Positions 1 to 8,510 of a stretch of DNA of 64,000 bases are shown here, piece after piece; positions within the stretch are counted from its first letter, which is position 1; each line of letters starts with the position of its first letter. The notes beneath the pieces were generated by a model. It made no database searches and was not told where the DNA came from. It saw only the letters and a program-made list of their open reading frames with translations. The DNA is from CAYNNQ01 sp051748085 (GTDB lineage Bacteria > Desulfobacterota > Desulfovibrionia > Desulfovibrionales > Desulfonatronovibrionaceae). The DNA lies in assembly GCA_051748085.1 (NCBI GenBank), contig JBNJHA010000008.1:4481-68480 (forward strand), given 5' to 3'. Position numbers and translations under genes: made by a program.

Positions 1-293
1 AGATGTTCCCGGGTCTGGGGCATGACTCCTTCATCCGCGGCAACCACCAACAGGACAAAATCTATTCCGGCCGCCCCGGAAACCATATTTTTTACAAATT
101 TTTCATGCCCCGGAACATCGACAATCCCCAAACGCTGATTCCCGGGAAGATCCATAAACGCGAATCCGAGTTCTATGGTTATCCCCCGCTTTTTCTCTTC
201 ACTGAGTCTGTCGCAGTCAATTCCGCTCAAGGCCCGGATAAGGGCAGTTTTGCCATGATCAATATGCCCCGCGGTACCCATTATAACCGGCAT
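1..293 (-). CDS. selB: Selenocysteine-specific translation elongation factor SelB, N-terminus only
   Basis: Reading the minus strand from an ATG at 293 gives 97 codons that run off the left edge. The protein starts MPVIMGTAGHIDHGKTALIR, with the P-loop GHIDHGKT of translational GTPases. It continues with RGITIELGF (switch I), DVPGHEKFVKNM (G3) and a stretch ending VVAADEGVMPQTREH. The GHIDHGKT plus RGITIELGF combination is typical of SelB, which carries Sec-tRNA to UGA codons using a SECIS hairpin, rather than EF-Tu. selA lies about 2.5 kb upstream in the same direction, which supports the call. No Shine-Dalgarno is obvious. The C-terminal winged-helix domains are outside the window. Confidence 0.9.
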   Translation of the reverse strand, partial: MPVIMGTAGHIDHGKTALIRALSGIDCDRLSEEKKRGITIELGFAFMDLPGNQRLGIVDVPGHEKFVKNMVSGAAGIDFVLLVVAADEGVMPQTREH

Positions 294-304
294 TAGCCAC
301 CCCC

Positions 305-467
305 GGTCTGCTCATTTTTTTGCGTATATTTGCTGAAAGCCCCCCCGATTTTCTTACGCAAGCCGAAGGGGAAAACCGAACCGCGGATGAAGACACACAA
401 ATACCTGCTTTTCTGTACTCCGGACCTCCTTGTCCGCGTATACCGAAAAGCAGTTTGCAGCACAGGT
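305..467 (+). repeat. Dispersed inverted-repeat element, copy A (decayed)
   Basis: This stretch between the aminopeptidase and selB follows the same order of blocks as the full copy at 21689-21958: a TTTTTTGCGTA block, a CCCGATTTTCTTACGCA block, GGGGAAAACCGAACCGCGG, and a right end near CAGTTTGCAGCACAGG. The right end meets the stop codon of the aminopeptidase. The left inverted end is degraded. I see no gene in it. Confidence 0.55.
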
Positions 468-1829
468 TTATTGCGCCTCGAAAAATGCCCTGTACGCCAG
501 ATATGTGCCATACACATCGGCCGTGCTGACTATCTCAAAAGGACTGTGCATCCCCAAAACGCCCGGCCCGAAATCAATTATGTCCATCCCGTACACTGCC
601 AGGTGCTTGGCCACAGTTCCGCCGCCGCCCTGATCAACCTTGCCCAGTTCAGCCATCTGCCAGGGAATATCCTTTTCGTTCAATATCCTGCGCCACCAGG
701 CGACATATTCGGCATGGGCGTCATTGGCTCCGACCTTGCCCCGATGTCCGGTAAATTTACAAAACACCGGTCCATGCCCGATTAAGGAAGCATTGAACTT
801 CTCATGCACATCCTGATAATCCGGATCCATAGCCCCGTGCACATCCGCGGACGCGGCCCGGGTATTTTGAAACAAGGTACGGATGTTGGTTTCAGGCTCC
901 CAGGCTTCCAGCAAATCCTCCAGGCAATACTGCATGAAAAGAGATTTGGCCCCGGTCGAGCCGTCCGATCCGATCTCTTCTTTGTCCCAGAATATGCTCA
1001 CGCAGGTGTATTCAGGGTCCTCGGCCTGCAAAAAGGCGTTCAATCCGGTAAAAACACAAACCCGGTCATCCTGGCCGTAGGCACCTATCAACCCCTCGTC
1101 AAAACCTGTAAATCGCGCCCGACCCGCCGGAACGACCTGCATTTCCGAACTGTAAAGGTCCTCCTCGACAATGCCGAATTTTTTATGCAGCAAATTTAAA
1201 AGATTTTTATATACTTTGTATTTTTGCTCTTCATCCAGTTCAAGATCCGGCTTGTGTCCAAGCATGACATTGAGTTTTTCGGCTTCAAAAGCGTCGGAAA
1301 GCTTTTTGTCCATCTGCTTCGAGGCCAGATGCGGCAAGAGATCCGATATGCAGAAAACAGGATCGTCGTCACTTTCGCCAACAGCGACTGAAACCACGCT
1401 GCCATCGGTCTTGACGATGGTTCCGTGCAGGGCCAGAGGCCGCGAAAGCCAATGATACTTGCGGATTCCCCCATAGTAATGCGTCTGGCCCATGGCCACT
1501 TCGCATTTTTCAGTCAGCGGTCTCTGCTTCAGATCCAGATGCGGGGTGTCGGCATGCGCCCCGAGAAGACGGATGCCGTCCGCGAGCGGTCTCTTGCCCT
1601 TTCGGGCCAGAAATATAGTCTTGTTCTTGTGCGTCCTGAACACGCGGTCCGAGCCAAAGTCCTGCGCATAGCCTTCTTTTTCAAGTGTATCCACCACGCT
1701 GGCCACGGTTTCCCGTTCCGTCTTACACCGGCTTAAAAAATCCAGATAGGATACGGCGAAATCACGCATTTCCTTTTCATTTGCGGCATAGGCCTTCCAA
1801 CAACTTTTATTCTTGTATTCCAACTGCAT
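468..1829 (-). CDS. M18-family metallo-aminopeptidase
   Basis: The product is a 453-residue cytoplasmic zinc aminopeptidase of the M18 (aminopeptidase I / aspartyl aminopeptidase) family, which removes N-terminal residues from peptides. Metal and catalytic motifs are present in family order: GAHADTPHLDLK (His/Asp ligands), FWDKEEIGSDG (catalytic and bridging Glu), ADVHGAMDP, and a late DFGPGVLGMHSPFE with the last His. A longer reading frame extends upstream. I chose the ATG at 1829 because AAGGAG sits directly before it and family similarity begins there. It overlaps the 3' end of the upstream sugar-nucleotide enzyme gene by 23 bases, so the two are probably co-transcribed. The stop codon lies at the edge of repeat copy A. 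Confidence 0.9.
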   Translation of the reverse strand: MQLEYKNKSCWKAYAANEKEMRDFAVSYLDFLSRCKTERETVASVVDTLEKEGYAQDFGSDRVFRTHKNKTIFLARKGKRPLADGIRLLGAHADTPHLDLKQRPLTEKCEVAMGQTHYYGGIRKYHWLSRPLALHGTIVKTDGSVVSVAVGESDDDPVFCISDLLPHLASKQMDKKLSDAFEAEKLNVMLGHKPDLELDEEQKYKVYKNLLNLLHKKFGIVEEDLYSSEMQVVPAGRARFTGFDEGLIGAYGQDDRVCVFTGLNAFLQAEDPEYTCVSIFWDKEEIGSDGSTGAKSLFMQYCLEDLLEAWEPETNIRTLFQNTRAASADVHGAMDPDYQDVHEKFNASLIGHGPVFCKFTGHRGKVGANDAHAEYVAWWRRILNEKDIPWQMAELGKVDQGGGGTVAKHLAVYGMDIIDFGPGVLGMHSPFEIVSTADVYGTYLAYRAFFEAQ

Positions 1830-2802
1830 CTTTTCTCCTTTTAAGTAACTGCTCGAAATAGGATATAGTCTGCTTGAGTCCCGCGTCCAGACCCCAGGCT
1901 GGTTCCCAGCCAAGCTTTTCCCGAGCCAGACTGATGTCCGGCCGACGCCTTTTCGGATCATTTACCGGCAACGGCTTGTTTCTGATTTCCGAACCCGAGC
2001 CGGTAAGATCGATAATTTTTTCCGCCAATTCCAGAATACTGACTTCAAAAGGGTTGCCCAGATTAAGCGGGCCGGTGAATTCAGTTTCGGTCTGCATAAA
2101 ACGGAGCATGCCTTCCACGAGGTCCCGAACATAGCAGAAGGATCTTGTCTGATCCCCGGCTCCGTAGATTGTTATCGGAAGACCCTGCAAGGCCTGCAGG
2201 ATAAAATTGCTGACGACCCGTCCGTCATTCGGGTGCATGTTCGGACCGTATGTATTAAAAATCCTGGCCACTTTTATCTCCAAATCATGCTGACGGTGAT
2301 AATCAAAAAACAGAGTCTCCGCACACCGTTTGCCTTCGTCATAACACGAACGCGGGCCTATGGGATTGACCTTTCCCCAATACGCTTCATGCTGCGGATG
2401 CACTTCCGGATCGCCATAGATTTCACTGGTGGAGGCCTGAAAAATACGGGCTTTGACCCTCTTGGCCAGGCCCAGCATGTTTATGCTCCCATGCACGCAA
2501 GTCTTTGTGGTCTGAACCGGGTCGACCTGATAATGCACAGGCGAAGCCGGACAGGCGAGATTATAAATTTCATCGACTTCAACATACACGGGGAAAGTAA
2601 TGTCCCGACGCAAGAGTTCAAAGCGGGGATGATCCTGGATTTCGCGGATATGTTCCTTCTGCCCGGTGAAATAATTATCGCAGCACAAAACTTCCGCTCC
2701 GAGGTCGAGCAGCCTGCGGCAAAGATGGGAACCGATGAAGCCGGCCCCTCCGGTAACCAGTACCCGCTTGCGGACCAAACCTTTGAATTCTCCCTGCAGC
2801 AT
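1807..2802 (-). CDS. UDP-glucuronate decarboxylase-like NAD-dependent epimerase/dehydratase
   Basis: This is a 331-residue extended short-chain dehydrogenase. The NAD-binding VTGGAGFIGSHL is at about residue 16, the catalytic Tyr/Lys pair is in SCYDEGKR, and ARIFNTYGPNM and DQTRSFCYV are sugar-nucleotide motifs. The pattern NLACPASPVHYQ plus SEIYGDPEVHPQ is characteristic of UDP-xylose synthase (UDP-glucuronate decarboxylase), which converts UDP-GlcA to UDP-xylose. A related UDP-glucuronate epimerase or dTDP-glucose dehydratase role is less likely. The product would feed surface polysaccharide or lipopolysaccharide, yet no glycan genes adjoin it. It sits between selA and selB. A GGGGGGA run eight bases before the ATG may serve as the ribosome site. 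Confidence 0.8.
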   Translation of the reverse strand: MLQGEFKGLVRKRVLVTGGAGFIGSHLCRRLLDLGAEVLCCDNYFTGQKEHIREIQDHPRFELLRRDITFPVYVEVDEIYNLACPASPVHYQVDPVQTTKTCVHGSINMLGLAKRVKARIFQASTSEIYGDPEVHPQHEAYWGKVNPIGPRSCYDEGKRCAETLFFDYHRQHDLEIKVARIFNTYGPNMHPNDGRVVSNFILQALQGLPITIYGAGDQTRSFCYVRDLVEGMLRFMQTETEFTGPLNLGNPFEVSILELAEKIIDLTGSGSEIRNKPLPVNDPKRRRPDISLAREKLGWEPAWGLDAGLKQTISYFEQLLKRRKDAVGIQE

Positions 2803-2830
2803 AACCGTCCCCCCTGTTTTAGCCGTTTAA

Positions 2831-4237
2831 TCACACTTCCAAACCCTGTTTTAAAGCCTCGCACACAAGGGCAAACTCTTCATCCCTTAATGTGCGCACA
2901 TCCAGGCAGAACCAGTCATCCTCGACGCGTCCGATTAAAGGCGGATCGGAATGCAGGAGCCTGTCTTTTAATTCGGAAATTCCCAATCCGGCCGGGCGCA
3001 ATCCCAACATGCATGTCGGGAGATTCTGTTCCGGAAACGCCCCGCCTCCGACACGGGAATTGCCGCGAATGAGCGAGGTGCGAATCCTCCGGCCCCCGAT
3101 TTTTCTCTGAATGATTCGCTGCAGACGCAAAGCCCTTTTTTTCAAAATTGGTTCCTGGGCGCAAATCATGTTCAAAGTCGGTATCTCCTCCACCGCCCTG
3201 TCCATATCCAGATATTCGCGCAAGGTCGACTCCAGGGCGGCCAAAGTCATTTTATCGATACGCACAGCCCGGTTAAGGGGGTTTATTTTTATCCGCTCGA
3301 TGTAATCCTTTTTTCCGAGAATTATTCCCGCCTGGGGACCTCCGAGCAGCTTGTCTCCACTGAAGGAAACAACCGTAACCCCGGCTTTGATTACCTGCTG
3401 CACGGTGGGTTCATGCATGAAAGAATAGCCATGCGCCTTAAAATCAAAAAAATTTCCGCTGCCCATATCCTCAATTACCGGCAGGCCGTTTTCCGCTCCC
3501 ATCTGCACCAGCTCGGACAGGGAAACTTCCTTATGGAAACCGATTATGCGGTAATTGGAGGTATGTACCTTGAGCAAGGCCGCAGTCTGCTCACAGACGG
3601 CATTTTTATAATCATGCACATGGGTTCGGTTAGTGGCCCCAACTTCGCGAAGCACGGCCCCGCTTTTGGCCATCACTTCCGGAATGCGGAACGAACCCCC
3701 GATTTCAACAAGTTGCCCGCGGGAAACAATCACTTCCCGGCCCTTGGCCAGAGTATCCAGAATAAGCAACACCGCGGCCGCATTATTGTTGACCACCAGA
3801 CCGGCTTCCGCTCCGGTCAGGCGGCAAAGCAATTCCTCCACATGCGTATAGCGCGAGCCCCTGCGTCCGGTTTGCAGCGAAAACTCAAGATTAGAATAAT
3901 TTTTACAGGCATCGCTTACTGCATCAGTTGCCCGGCCGCCCAGAAGCGAACGTCCCAGATTGGTATGGACGACAACACCGGTGGCATTCAAGACTCTCCT
4001 GAAATGAGGACGGGATCTGGAGCGGACAAAAGCCAAAACCCGGGGATAAAGGCTTGCCGGATCCAGTTCACTGGCCTCGGAGATACTTCCATTTTTTATC
4101 TCTTCCCGGCAAATATCCAGAAATTCATTGATCAGGTCCCGAAGCAAGGATCTAGGGACCGTGCCAAGCTCCCCATCCTGCTGCAGACCTTCAAGCAAAA
4201 CATCCACAGCGGGCAACTCTCGAAACAGATTTTTCAA
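2831..4237 (-). CDS. selA: L-seryl-tRNA(Sec) selenium transferase
   Basis: SelA is a PLP enzyme that turns Ser-tRNA(Sec) into selenocysteinyl-tRNA(Sec) with selenophosphate. The PLP lysine is in SFSGDKLLGGPQAG at residue 296, one off the E. coli position (295). HTNLGRS and GSGNFFDF are also family motifs. I chose a TTG start at 4237 (468 residues). AAGGAG precedes it at good spacing, the sequence then reads KNLFRELPAVDVLL like the family N-terminus, and the length is typical. A longer frame begins at an ATG at 4336, but its extra 33 residues fall in repeat-like DNA and match no SelA. Upstream lies a palindromic repeat. selB is in the same direction, separated by two unrelated genes. Confidence 0.92.
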   Translation of the reverse strand: MKNLFRELPAVDVLLEGLQQDGELGTVPRSLLRDLINEFLDICREEIKNGSISEASELDPASLYPRVLAFVRSRSRPHFRRVLNATGVVVHTNLGRSLLGGRATDAVSDACKNYSNLEFSLQTGRRGSRYTHVEELLCRLTGAEAGLVVNNNAAAVLLILDTLAKGREVIVSRGQLVEIGGSFRIPEVMAKSGAVLREVGATNRTHVHDYKNAVCEQTAALLKVHTSNYRIIGFHKEVSLSELVQMGAENGLPVIEDMGSGNFFDFKAHGYSFMHEPTVQQVIKAGVTVVSFSGDKLLGGPQAGIILGKKDYIERIKINPLNRAVRIDKMTLAALESTLREYLDMDRAVEEIPTLNMICAQEPILKKRALRLQRIIQRKIGGRRIRTSLIRGNSRVGGGAFPEQNLPTCMLGLRPAGLGISELKDRLLHSDPPLIGRVEDDWFCLDVRTLRDEEFALVCEALKQGLEV

Positions 4238-4279
4238 ATCCCTCTCCTTTGACAAGTAAGATCTTTGACTACAAAACAA

Positions 4280-4353
4280 GTAACTATGTATCTGTTCACC
4301 AAACTTTCGGAAATGAGATTTTTTCCTGTTTAACAAAGAAATTGAGTAATTAT
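4280..4353 (-). repeat. Dispersed inverted-repeat element, short form upstream of selA
   Basis: The plus strand shows GTAACTAT immediately followed by GTATCTGTTCACC, the reverse complement of the family's right end (TGAACAGATAC). About 55 bases further on is TTGAGTAATTAT, resembling the reverse complement of the left end. This copy therefore appears inverted relative to the others. It lies just upstream of the selA start. The boundaries are approximate. Confidence 0.4.
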
Positions 4354-4372
4354 GAGTGAGCGTATCTTAATA

Positions 4373-4443
4373 CATGATCGAATAATTACGAAAATTGACG
4401 CCGTTAAACTGGAAAAGGGCCATTCCGGGATGGAAACTAAATA
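4373..4443 (+). repeat. Second dispersed repeat family, copy 1
   Basis: This AT-rich stretch in the gap between selA and folC aligns with 11915-11986. Shared blocks include ATTACG-AAATT-ACGC, an AAAAGG-CCAT-TCCGG block, and ATGGAAAC followed by AA. The two copies are roughly three-quarters identical by eye. Both lie in plus orientation in intergenic DNA. A 61-codon open frame crosses it but has no credible start and no recognisable product. Confidence 0.5.
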
Positions 4444-4491
4444 TATATCCCCAATCGAGTATGCAAGTCAAAATCAGGCGGCTGACGTAAA

Positions 4492-5694
4492 TCAGATATT
4501 TTCTCCGCTCTTAATCCAGCCCGGGAACAGGGAATAAATACGTCCCAAAAGGTATACAGAGCCACAAACCAAGATTCGCTTGCCAGCGGAATTAAATTTT
4601 GATTTCAGCCAATCTGTGCTGTTTATAAGCTCGGCCCGGGGTCCCAGACAATGCAAAATTTCCTCGGCGGCATACGCCCGGTCCTTTTGTTCGGGGGTAA
4701 AAACAAAAACCGGACAGCAAAATTTTTGCAGGATAGCGCACATCCCCTGGACATCCTTATCCGCAAAACAATTAAATACTATCAGATCCGGATAAAAACA
4801 TGCACGCTCAAGGGCCTGATAAAGAGCCTGAAGGGCGTGCGGATTATGCGCGCCGTCCAGAATGATCTCCGGATTACGGCACACCCGATGCAACCGGCCA
4901 GGGACGATAAATGCGTTTTGTTTACACTCGTTCGACAAAGCCGGGACCTGCGATTTATCAGGAAAAACAGTCAGAAAGGCGGTCCTGGCAAGATTATGAT
5001 TTAAGCTCAAAAAGGAAGCGTAATTTTTTTGGGGCAGAAAAAAACAGGAGGTGTCCTTTTCTTTTGCGGCGCACTGCAAGATTTCCCGAACCCGTCTGGT
5101 TTGCGGGGCCGAGACCACGGGTGCCCCTTTGATGGCTCCTGATTTATCCCTGGCTATCAGCTCCTGCGTTTCGCCCAGGATGTTGCAATGATCCCGGCCC
5201 AGACTGGTAAAAACTGTCAAATCAAAATCAAATACATTTGTTGCATCAAAACGTCCGCCCAAGCCAGCTTCAAAGACAGCCAATTCGACTTTTTCCTGGA
5301 CAAAGATCACATGGGCCATCAAAGTCAGAAACTCAAAGTAAGTAAGCCCGAGATCCCCGCAAACGGACTCTATCAGGTTGGCGGCCTGAAGCCATCGCCC
5401 GGGAGCAAGCATTTTTCCGGCCACGCTTATCCTTTCCCGCAAATCAACTAAATGCGGCGATGTAAAGAGCCCGGCTTTTATTCCGCAAGCTCCCGAAATT
5501 TCCCGCAGATAAAAGGCGGTACTGCCCTTTCCGTTCGTACCAAGGACATGCACCATGAGCGGTGCGTCACCGAGCGTGCCCAGGCACCCAAGAGCGGTTT
5601 CAATGCGGGACAGTCCCAACTCCATGTGAAACATCCCTAAGCCGGACAAGTAGGCCTGCAGATGAGAAAAATTTTTAAAACCGAATTCAGGCAT
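4492..5694 (-). CDS. folC: Bifunctional folylpolyglutamate/dihydrofolate synthase
   Basis: This is a 400-residue cytosolic Mur-ligase-family enzyme that adds glutamate to dihydropteroate or folates using ATP. The P-loop VHVLGTNGKGST lies at about residue 48. It is followed by LFTSPHLVDLRERI, FEAGLGGRFDATN (omega loop and metal site) and LDGAHNPHALQAL in the C-terminal ligase domain, all in FolC order. The length is slightly short of the usual 420-430 residues but no domain is missing. The first ATG, at 5694, lacks a clear Shine-Dalgarno. The family N-terminus (YLSGLG...MELGLSRI) fits this start. It stands alone on the minus strand, divergent from the malic enzyme gene. Confidence 0.9.
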   Translation of the reverse strand: MPEFGFKNFSHLQAYLSGLGMFHMELGLSRIETALGCLGTLGDAPLMVHVLGTNGKGSTAFYLREISGACGIKAGLFTSPHLVDLRERISVAGKMLAPGRWLQAANLIESVCGDLGLTYFEFLTLMAHVIFVQEKVELAVFEAGLGGRFDATNVFDFDLTVFTSLGRDHCNILGETQELIARDKSGAIKGAPVVSAPQTRRVREILQCAAKEKDTSCFFLPQKNYASFLSLNHNLARTAFLTVFPDKSQVPALSNECKQNAFIVPGRLHRVCRNPEIILDGAHNPHALQALYQALERACFYPDLIVFNCFADKDVQGMCAILQKFCCPVFVFTPEQKDRAYAAEEILHCLGPRAELINSTDWLKSKFNSAGKRILVCGSVYLLGRIYSLFPGWIKSGENI

Positions 5695-5739
5695 TTAACA
5701 GTCCAAATTTATTTTAGGTCCAAGTCGGTCCTTGCCTAG

Positions 5740-5915
5740 TAAAAGTTATAGCACTATACAGGCAATTGCCGAAGCGTAATCGGCAGTCATTTTTTGCTCT
5801 GCAAGATGGTCTCTGAAAACACCGCGGCCAGCAAAAAAGACTCTTCGGCGATAAGGATAAAGCAAATAAAATCCACTGCCTACGTCGAGGAGCCACAAAT
5901 AATCTGCTCTCCGAC
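5740..5915 (+). repeat. Probable decayed repeat and leader shared with purD
   Basis: The gap between folC and the malic enzyme has no gene. Its last third (about 5862-5915: GCAAATAAAATCCA, then CGTCGAGGAGCCA, then AATCTGCTCTCC) lines up with the leader of purD (about 37700-37755: GCAAAAATCCA, CGTCGAAGAGCCA, AACTCTGCACCC). Further upstream, a CAATTGCCGA ... GGCAGTCATT block resembles part of the repeat copy before purD. I read this as a decayed repeat copy with its flank. The alignment was done by eye only. Confidence 0.3.
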
Positions 5916-5932
5916 AAGGAAAAGGAGCTAAA

Positions 5933-7246
5933 ATGAGCCTTATTAGCAAAAAAGAATCCCTGGAATACCATTCCCGTGAAAGAACGGGCAAGCTGGAAAT
6001 AATGCCCACCAAACCCTGCGGCACCCAGAAGGAATTATCCATGGCCTACACCCCCGGTGTGGCCGAGGCCTGCCGGGAAATACAAAAATCCCCGGGGGAT
6101 GTCTACAAATACACGAACAAGGGCAATCTGGTGGCCGTTGTTTCCAACGGGACAGCCGTTTTGGGCCTGGGCAACATTGGCCCGGCAGCCGGGAAGCCGG
6201 TTATGGAAGGCAAGGGGGTTTTATTCAAAGCGTTCGCGGATGTTGACACCTACGATCTGAACATAAACGCCCCGGAACCGGAAAAGGTTATGGATTTCGT
6301 GCGCATGCTTGAGCCAACCTTTGGCGGAATCAATCTGGAAGACATAAAAGCCCCTGAATGTTTCCGGATTGAAGAAACGCTGATCCAGGAAATGGACATC
6401 CCGGTATTTCATGATGACCAGCACGGAACGGCCATTATATCCGGGGCCGGCCTTATAAACGCATTGCGCATAAACGGGAAAAAACCGGGTGATTTAAAAA
6501 TAGTGGTCTCCGGAGCCGGTGCGGCGGCCATTGCCTGTTCCAGATTTTATGAATCCCTGGGCGCGGACCGGGAAAAAATATTCATGTTTGATTCCCGGGG
6601 CCTGATACATACCGGACGTGACGGACTTAACGCGCAAAAAAAGATGTTTGCCCAGGCTAAAAACTACGGGGACATGGCCGAGGTGATCAAGGAAGCTGAC
6701 ATTTTTCTGGGACTGTCCATAAAAGGGATTCTTACCCCGGAAATGGTCCGGTCGATGAACAGGGAACCGGTTATTTTCGCCATGGCCAACCCGGATCCGG
6801 AAATATCCTATTCCGAGGCCAAGGCCGCCCGCCCGGATTGCATCGTGGCCACCGGTCGTTCCGACTTTCCGAATCAGATAAACAATGTCTCCGGTTTTCC
6901 GTTTATCTTTCGTGGCGCTTTAGACGTCCGGGCCAGAAAGATCAACGAGGAAATGAAGGTGGCGGCAGCTCACGCGCTGGCCGATCTAGCCCGTGAACCG
7001 GTTCCTGATGAAGTCCTGCGCGCCTATGAAGTGCAAGAACTCCGGTTTGGTCCGGATTATATCCTTCCCAAGCCGCTGGACAAAAGAATCATCCTGCATG
7101 AGTCTCCGGCCGTGGCAAAGGCGGCCATCGATTCCGGTGTAGCGCGTTTAAACGTCGATCTGCTCGACTATAAACGGAGTTTGGAAAATCGTTTGCGTAA
7201 TCTGGAGAAAAAAATTAAGGGAGACCTAACAGGACACCTGAGTTAA
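5933..7246 (+). CDS. Malic enzyme (malate dehydrogenase, oxaloacetate-decarboxylating)
   Basis: The 437-residue product carries out oxidative decarboxylation of malate to pyruvate with reduction of NAD(P). Family motifs are in order: MAYTPGVAEACREI, VAVVSNGTAVLGLGNIGP, GKPVMEGKGVLFK with the catalytic lysine, FGGINLEDIKAP and VFHDDQHGTAI (metal-binding Glu/Asp), the Rossmann VVSGAGAAAIA, and FAMANPDPEI. It is the short bacterial form without the phosphotransacetylase-like tail of MaeB. AAGGAG lies seven bases before the ATG. It is monocistronic as far as can be seen. Downstream a short repeat separates it from hypA. Whether it uses NAD or NADP cannot be told. Confidence 0.92.
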   Translation: MSLISKKESLEYHSRERTGKLEIMPTKPCGTQKELSMAYTPGVAEACREIQKSPGDVYKYTNKGNLVAVVSNGTAVLGLGNIGPAAGKPVMEGKGVLFKAFADVDTYDLNINAPEPEKVMDFVRMLEPTFGGINLEDIKAPECFRIEETLIQEMDIPVFHDDQHGTAIISGAGLINALRINGKKPGDLKIVVSGAGAAAIACSRFYESLGADREKIFMFDSRGLIHTGRDGLNAQKKMFAQAKNYGDMAEVIKEADIFLGLSIKGILTPEMVRSMNREPVIFAMANPDPEISYSEAKAARPDCIVATGRSDFPNQINNVSGFPFIFRGALDVRARKINEEMKVAAAHALADLAREPVPDEVLRAYEVQELRFGPDYILPKPLDKRIILHESPAVAKAAIDSGVARLNVDLLDYKRSLENRLRNLEKKIKGDLTGHLS

Positions 7247-7259
7247 AATAAACATAAGG

Positions 7260-7356
7260 GTAACCATTCACGACATTAAAATGTTCACCGGATTTTTTTG
7301 CGCAAATTTGCGACAGGCCGAAAGCGCGGGCAGCAAAAAATTTGATGAACAGATAC
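7260..7356 (+). repeat. Dispersed inverted-repeat element, short form (copy F)
   Basis: This is a 97-bp element. The left end GTAACCATTCA and right end TGAACAGATAC are imperfect inverted repeats (8 of 11 positions). The left part GTTCACCGGATTTTTTTGCG and GCGACAGGCCG match the full copy at 21689-21958, while the central 170 bp or so are missing. It ends 18 bases before the hypA start codon. Confidence 0.7.
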
Positions 7357-7374
7357 GCACAAGGAAACATTGTC

Positions 7375-7728
7375 ATGCACGAAATGTCCATAGCCCAAAA
7401 TCTGATCCAGATTATTGACGAGGAAATGACCAAACATGATGTCCAAAAACTATACAAAGTTAAAGTGGTACACGGAACACTTTCACATGTAGTCCCGGAA
7501 GCCCTGGAAACCGCTTTTGAAGTTTTGACTCAGGACACCAGGCTGCAGGGCGCGGAGTTTTTAACCGAAGAAAAACCATTGCGGGTCAAATGCCGGGAAT
7601 GCGGGCACGAATTTTCGCCTGAAGGTGAGGACCTGATCATCATGACCTGCCCGGAATGCAAAACTGAATTCGGGCACGAAATATTATCCGGAAAAGAATT
7701 GTTTATAGAAGAAATCGAGGCCGAATAA
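7375..7728 (+). CDS. hypA: Hydrogenase maturation nickel metallochaperone HypA
   Basis: This 117-residue protein delivers nickel, with HypB, to the large subunit of [NiFe] hydrogenases. The N-terminal MHEMSIAQNLIQII contains His2, the conserved Ni ligand. The zinc site is formed by two CxxC pairs (CRECG and CPECK) near residues 73-98. An upstream in-frame ATG exists, but the Ni-binding MHE must be the N-terminus, and AAGGA lies before it. hypB follows after 13 bases. The repeat element directly upstream may carry or separate the promoter. Other hyp genes and hydrogenase subunits are not in this window. Confidence 0.93.
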   Translation: MHEMSIAQNLIQIIDEEMTKHDVQKLYKVKVVHGTLSHVVPEALETAFEVLTQDTRLQGAEFLTEEKPLRVKCRECGHEFSPEGEDLIIMTCPECKTEFGHEILSGKELFIEEIEAE

Positions 7729-7741
7729 AAAGGAGCACAGA

Positions 7742-8404
7742 ATGGAACAGCAAATAAATATTGCCCGGGATATCCTGGAAAAAAACGATCAACTGGCCGA
7801 TGAACTCCGTCTGCTTTTCACCTCCAAGGGCATACTTACCCTGAATCTTATGAGTTCTCCGGGTGCGGGAAAGACGACTCTGCTGGAAAAGACGCTTGCC
7901 GAACTCAAAGATAAATATAAAATGGCGGTCATCGAAGGCGATGTTCAGACAAACAACGATGCCCGGCGGATTGCCTCCACCGGGGTCAAGGCCGTGCAGA
8001 TAAACACGGACGGCGGTTGCCATCTGGACAGCGCCATGATTCAAAAGGTATTAAACGAAATCGATCTCGACGATCTGGACATCCTGTTCGTGGAAAATGT
8101 GGGCAATCTGGTCTGCCCCGCGGAATTTACCGTGGGTGAAGACCATAAAATAACAATCCTCAGCGTTCCTGAAGGCGACGACAAGCCGGAAAAATATCCG
8201 CTCATGTTTGCCGAGTCCAGCGTGGTTCTGTTGAACAAAACAGACCTTTTGCCCTATGTGGAATTCAGCCTGGACAGAGCCGCTAATTTCTCCCGGAGTC
8301 TTAAAAACGACGTAAAGGTCTTTCCGGTTTCGGCAAAAACCGAAGAAGGGCTTGCTGACTGGTTTGCATGGCTTGATGAGCAGGTTGAAGCGAAAAGGGG
8401 ATAG
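7742..8404 (+). CDS. hypB: Hydrogenase maturation GTPase HypB
   Basis: HypB is a 220-residue SIMIBI-class GTPase that drives nickel insertion into [NiFe] hydrogenase. The P-loop is SSPGAGKTT near residue 39. EGDVQTNNDA and GGCHLD (the conserved Cys-His metal site of the G domain) follow, then VENVGNLVCPAEF and NKTDL for guanine recognition. It lacks the histidine-rich N-terminal nickel store and the CxxCGC motif found in some HypBs, so it is the plain form. AGGAGC precedes the ATG. It forms an operon with hypA and is followed by a strong palindrome. Confidence 0.93.
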   Translation: MEQQINIARDILEKNDQLADELRLLFTSKGILTLNLMSSPGAGKTTLLEKTLAELKDKYKMAVIEGDVQTNNDARRIASTGVKAVQINTDGGCHLDSAMIQKVLNEIDLDDLDILFVENVGNLVCPAEFTVGEDHKITILSVPEGDDKPEKYPLMFAESSVVLLNKTDLLPYVEFSLDRAANFSRSLKNDVKVFPVSAKTEEGLADWFAWLDEQVEAKRG

Positions 8405-8430
8405 TCTTTGTGCCGGGTCAATCCTTGCCC

Positions 8431-8466
8431 ATTCCGGTTCACCCTCGACCGGTAGTGAACCGGAAT
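8431..8466. terminator. Palindrome after hypB, possible terminator
   Basis: The arms ATTCCGGTTCAC and GTGAACCGGAAT are perfect 12-base complements with a 12-base loop, 26 bases after the hypB stop. No T-run follows, so it is not a textbook intrinsic terminator. It may mark the operon end, stabilise the mRNA, or bind a protein. Confidence 0.5.
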
Positions 8467-8510
8467 AGGCATCCGCACCTGATCAACAAGCAAAAAGATG
8501 ACAAGATAAT

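Noticed and set aside
4352..4537. 61-codon open frame between selA and folC
   Set aside because: It crosses the second repeat family, has no ribosome site, overlaps the end of folC, and its composition matches no protein family.
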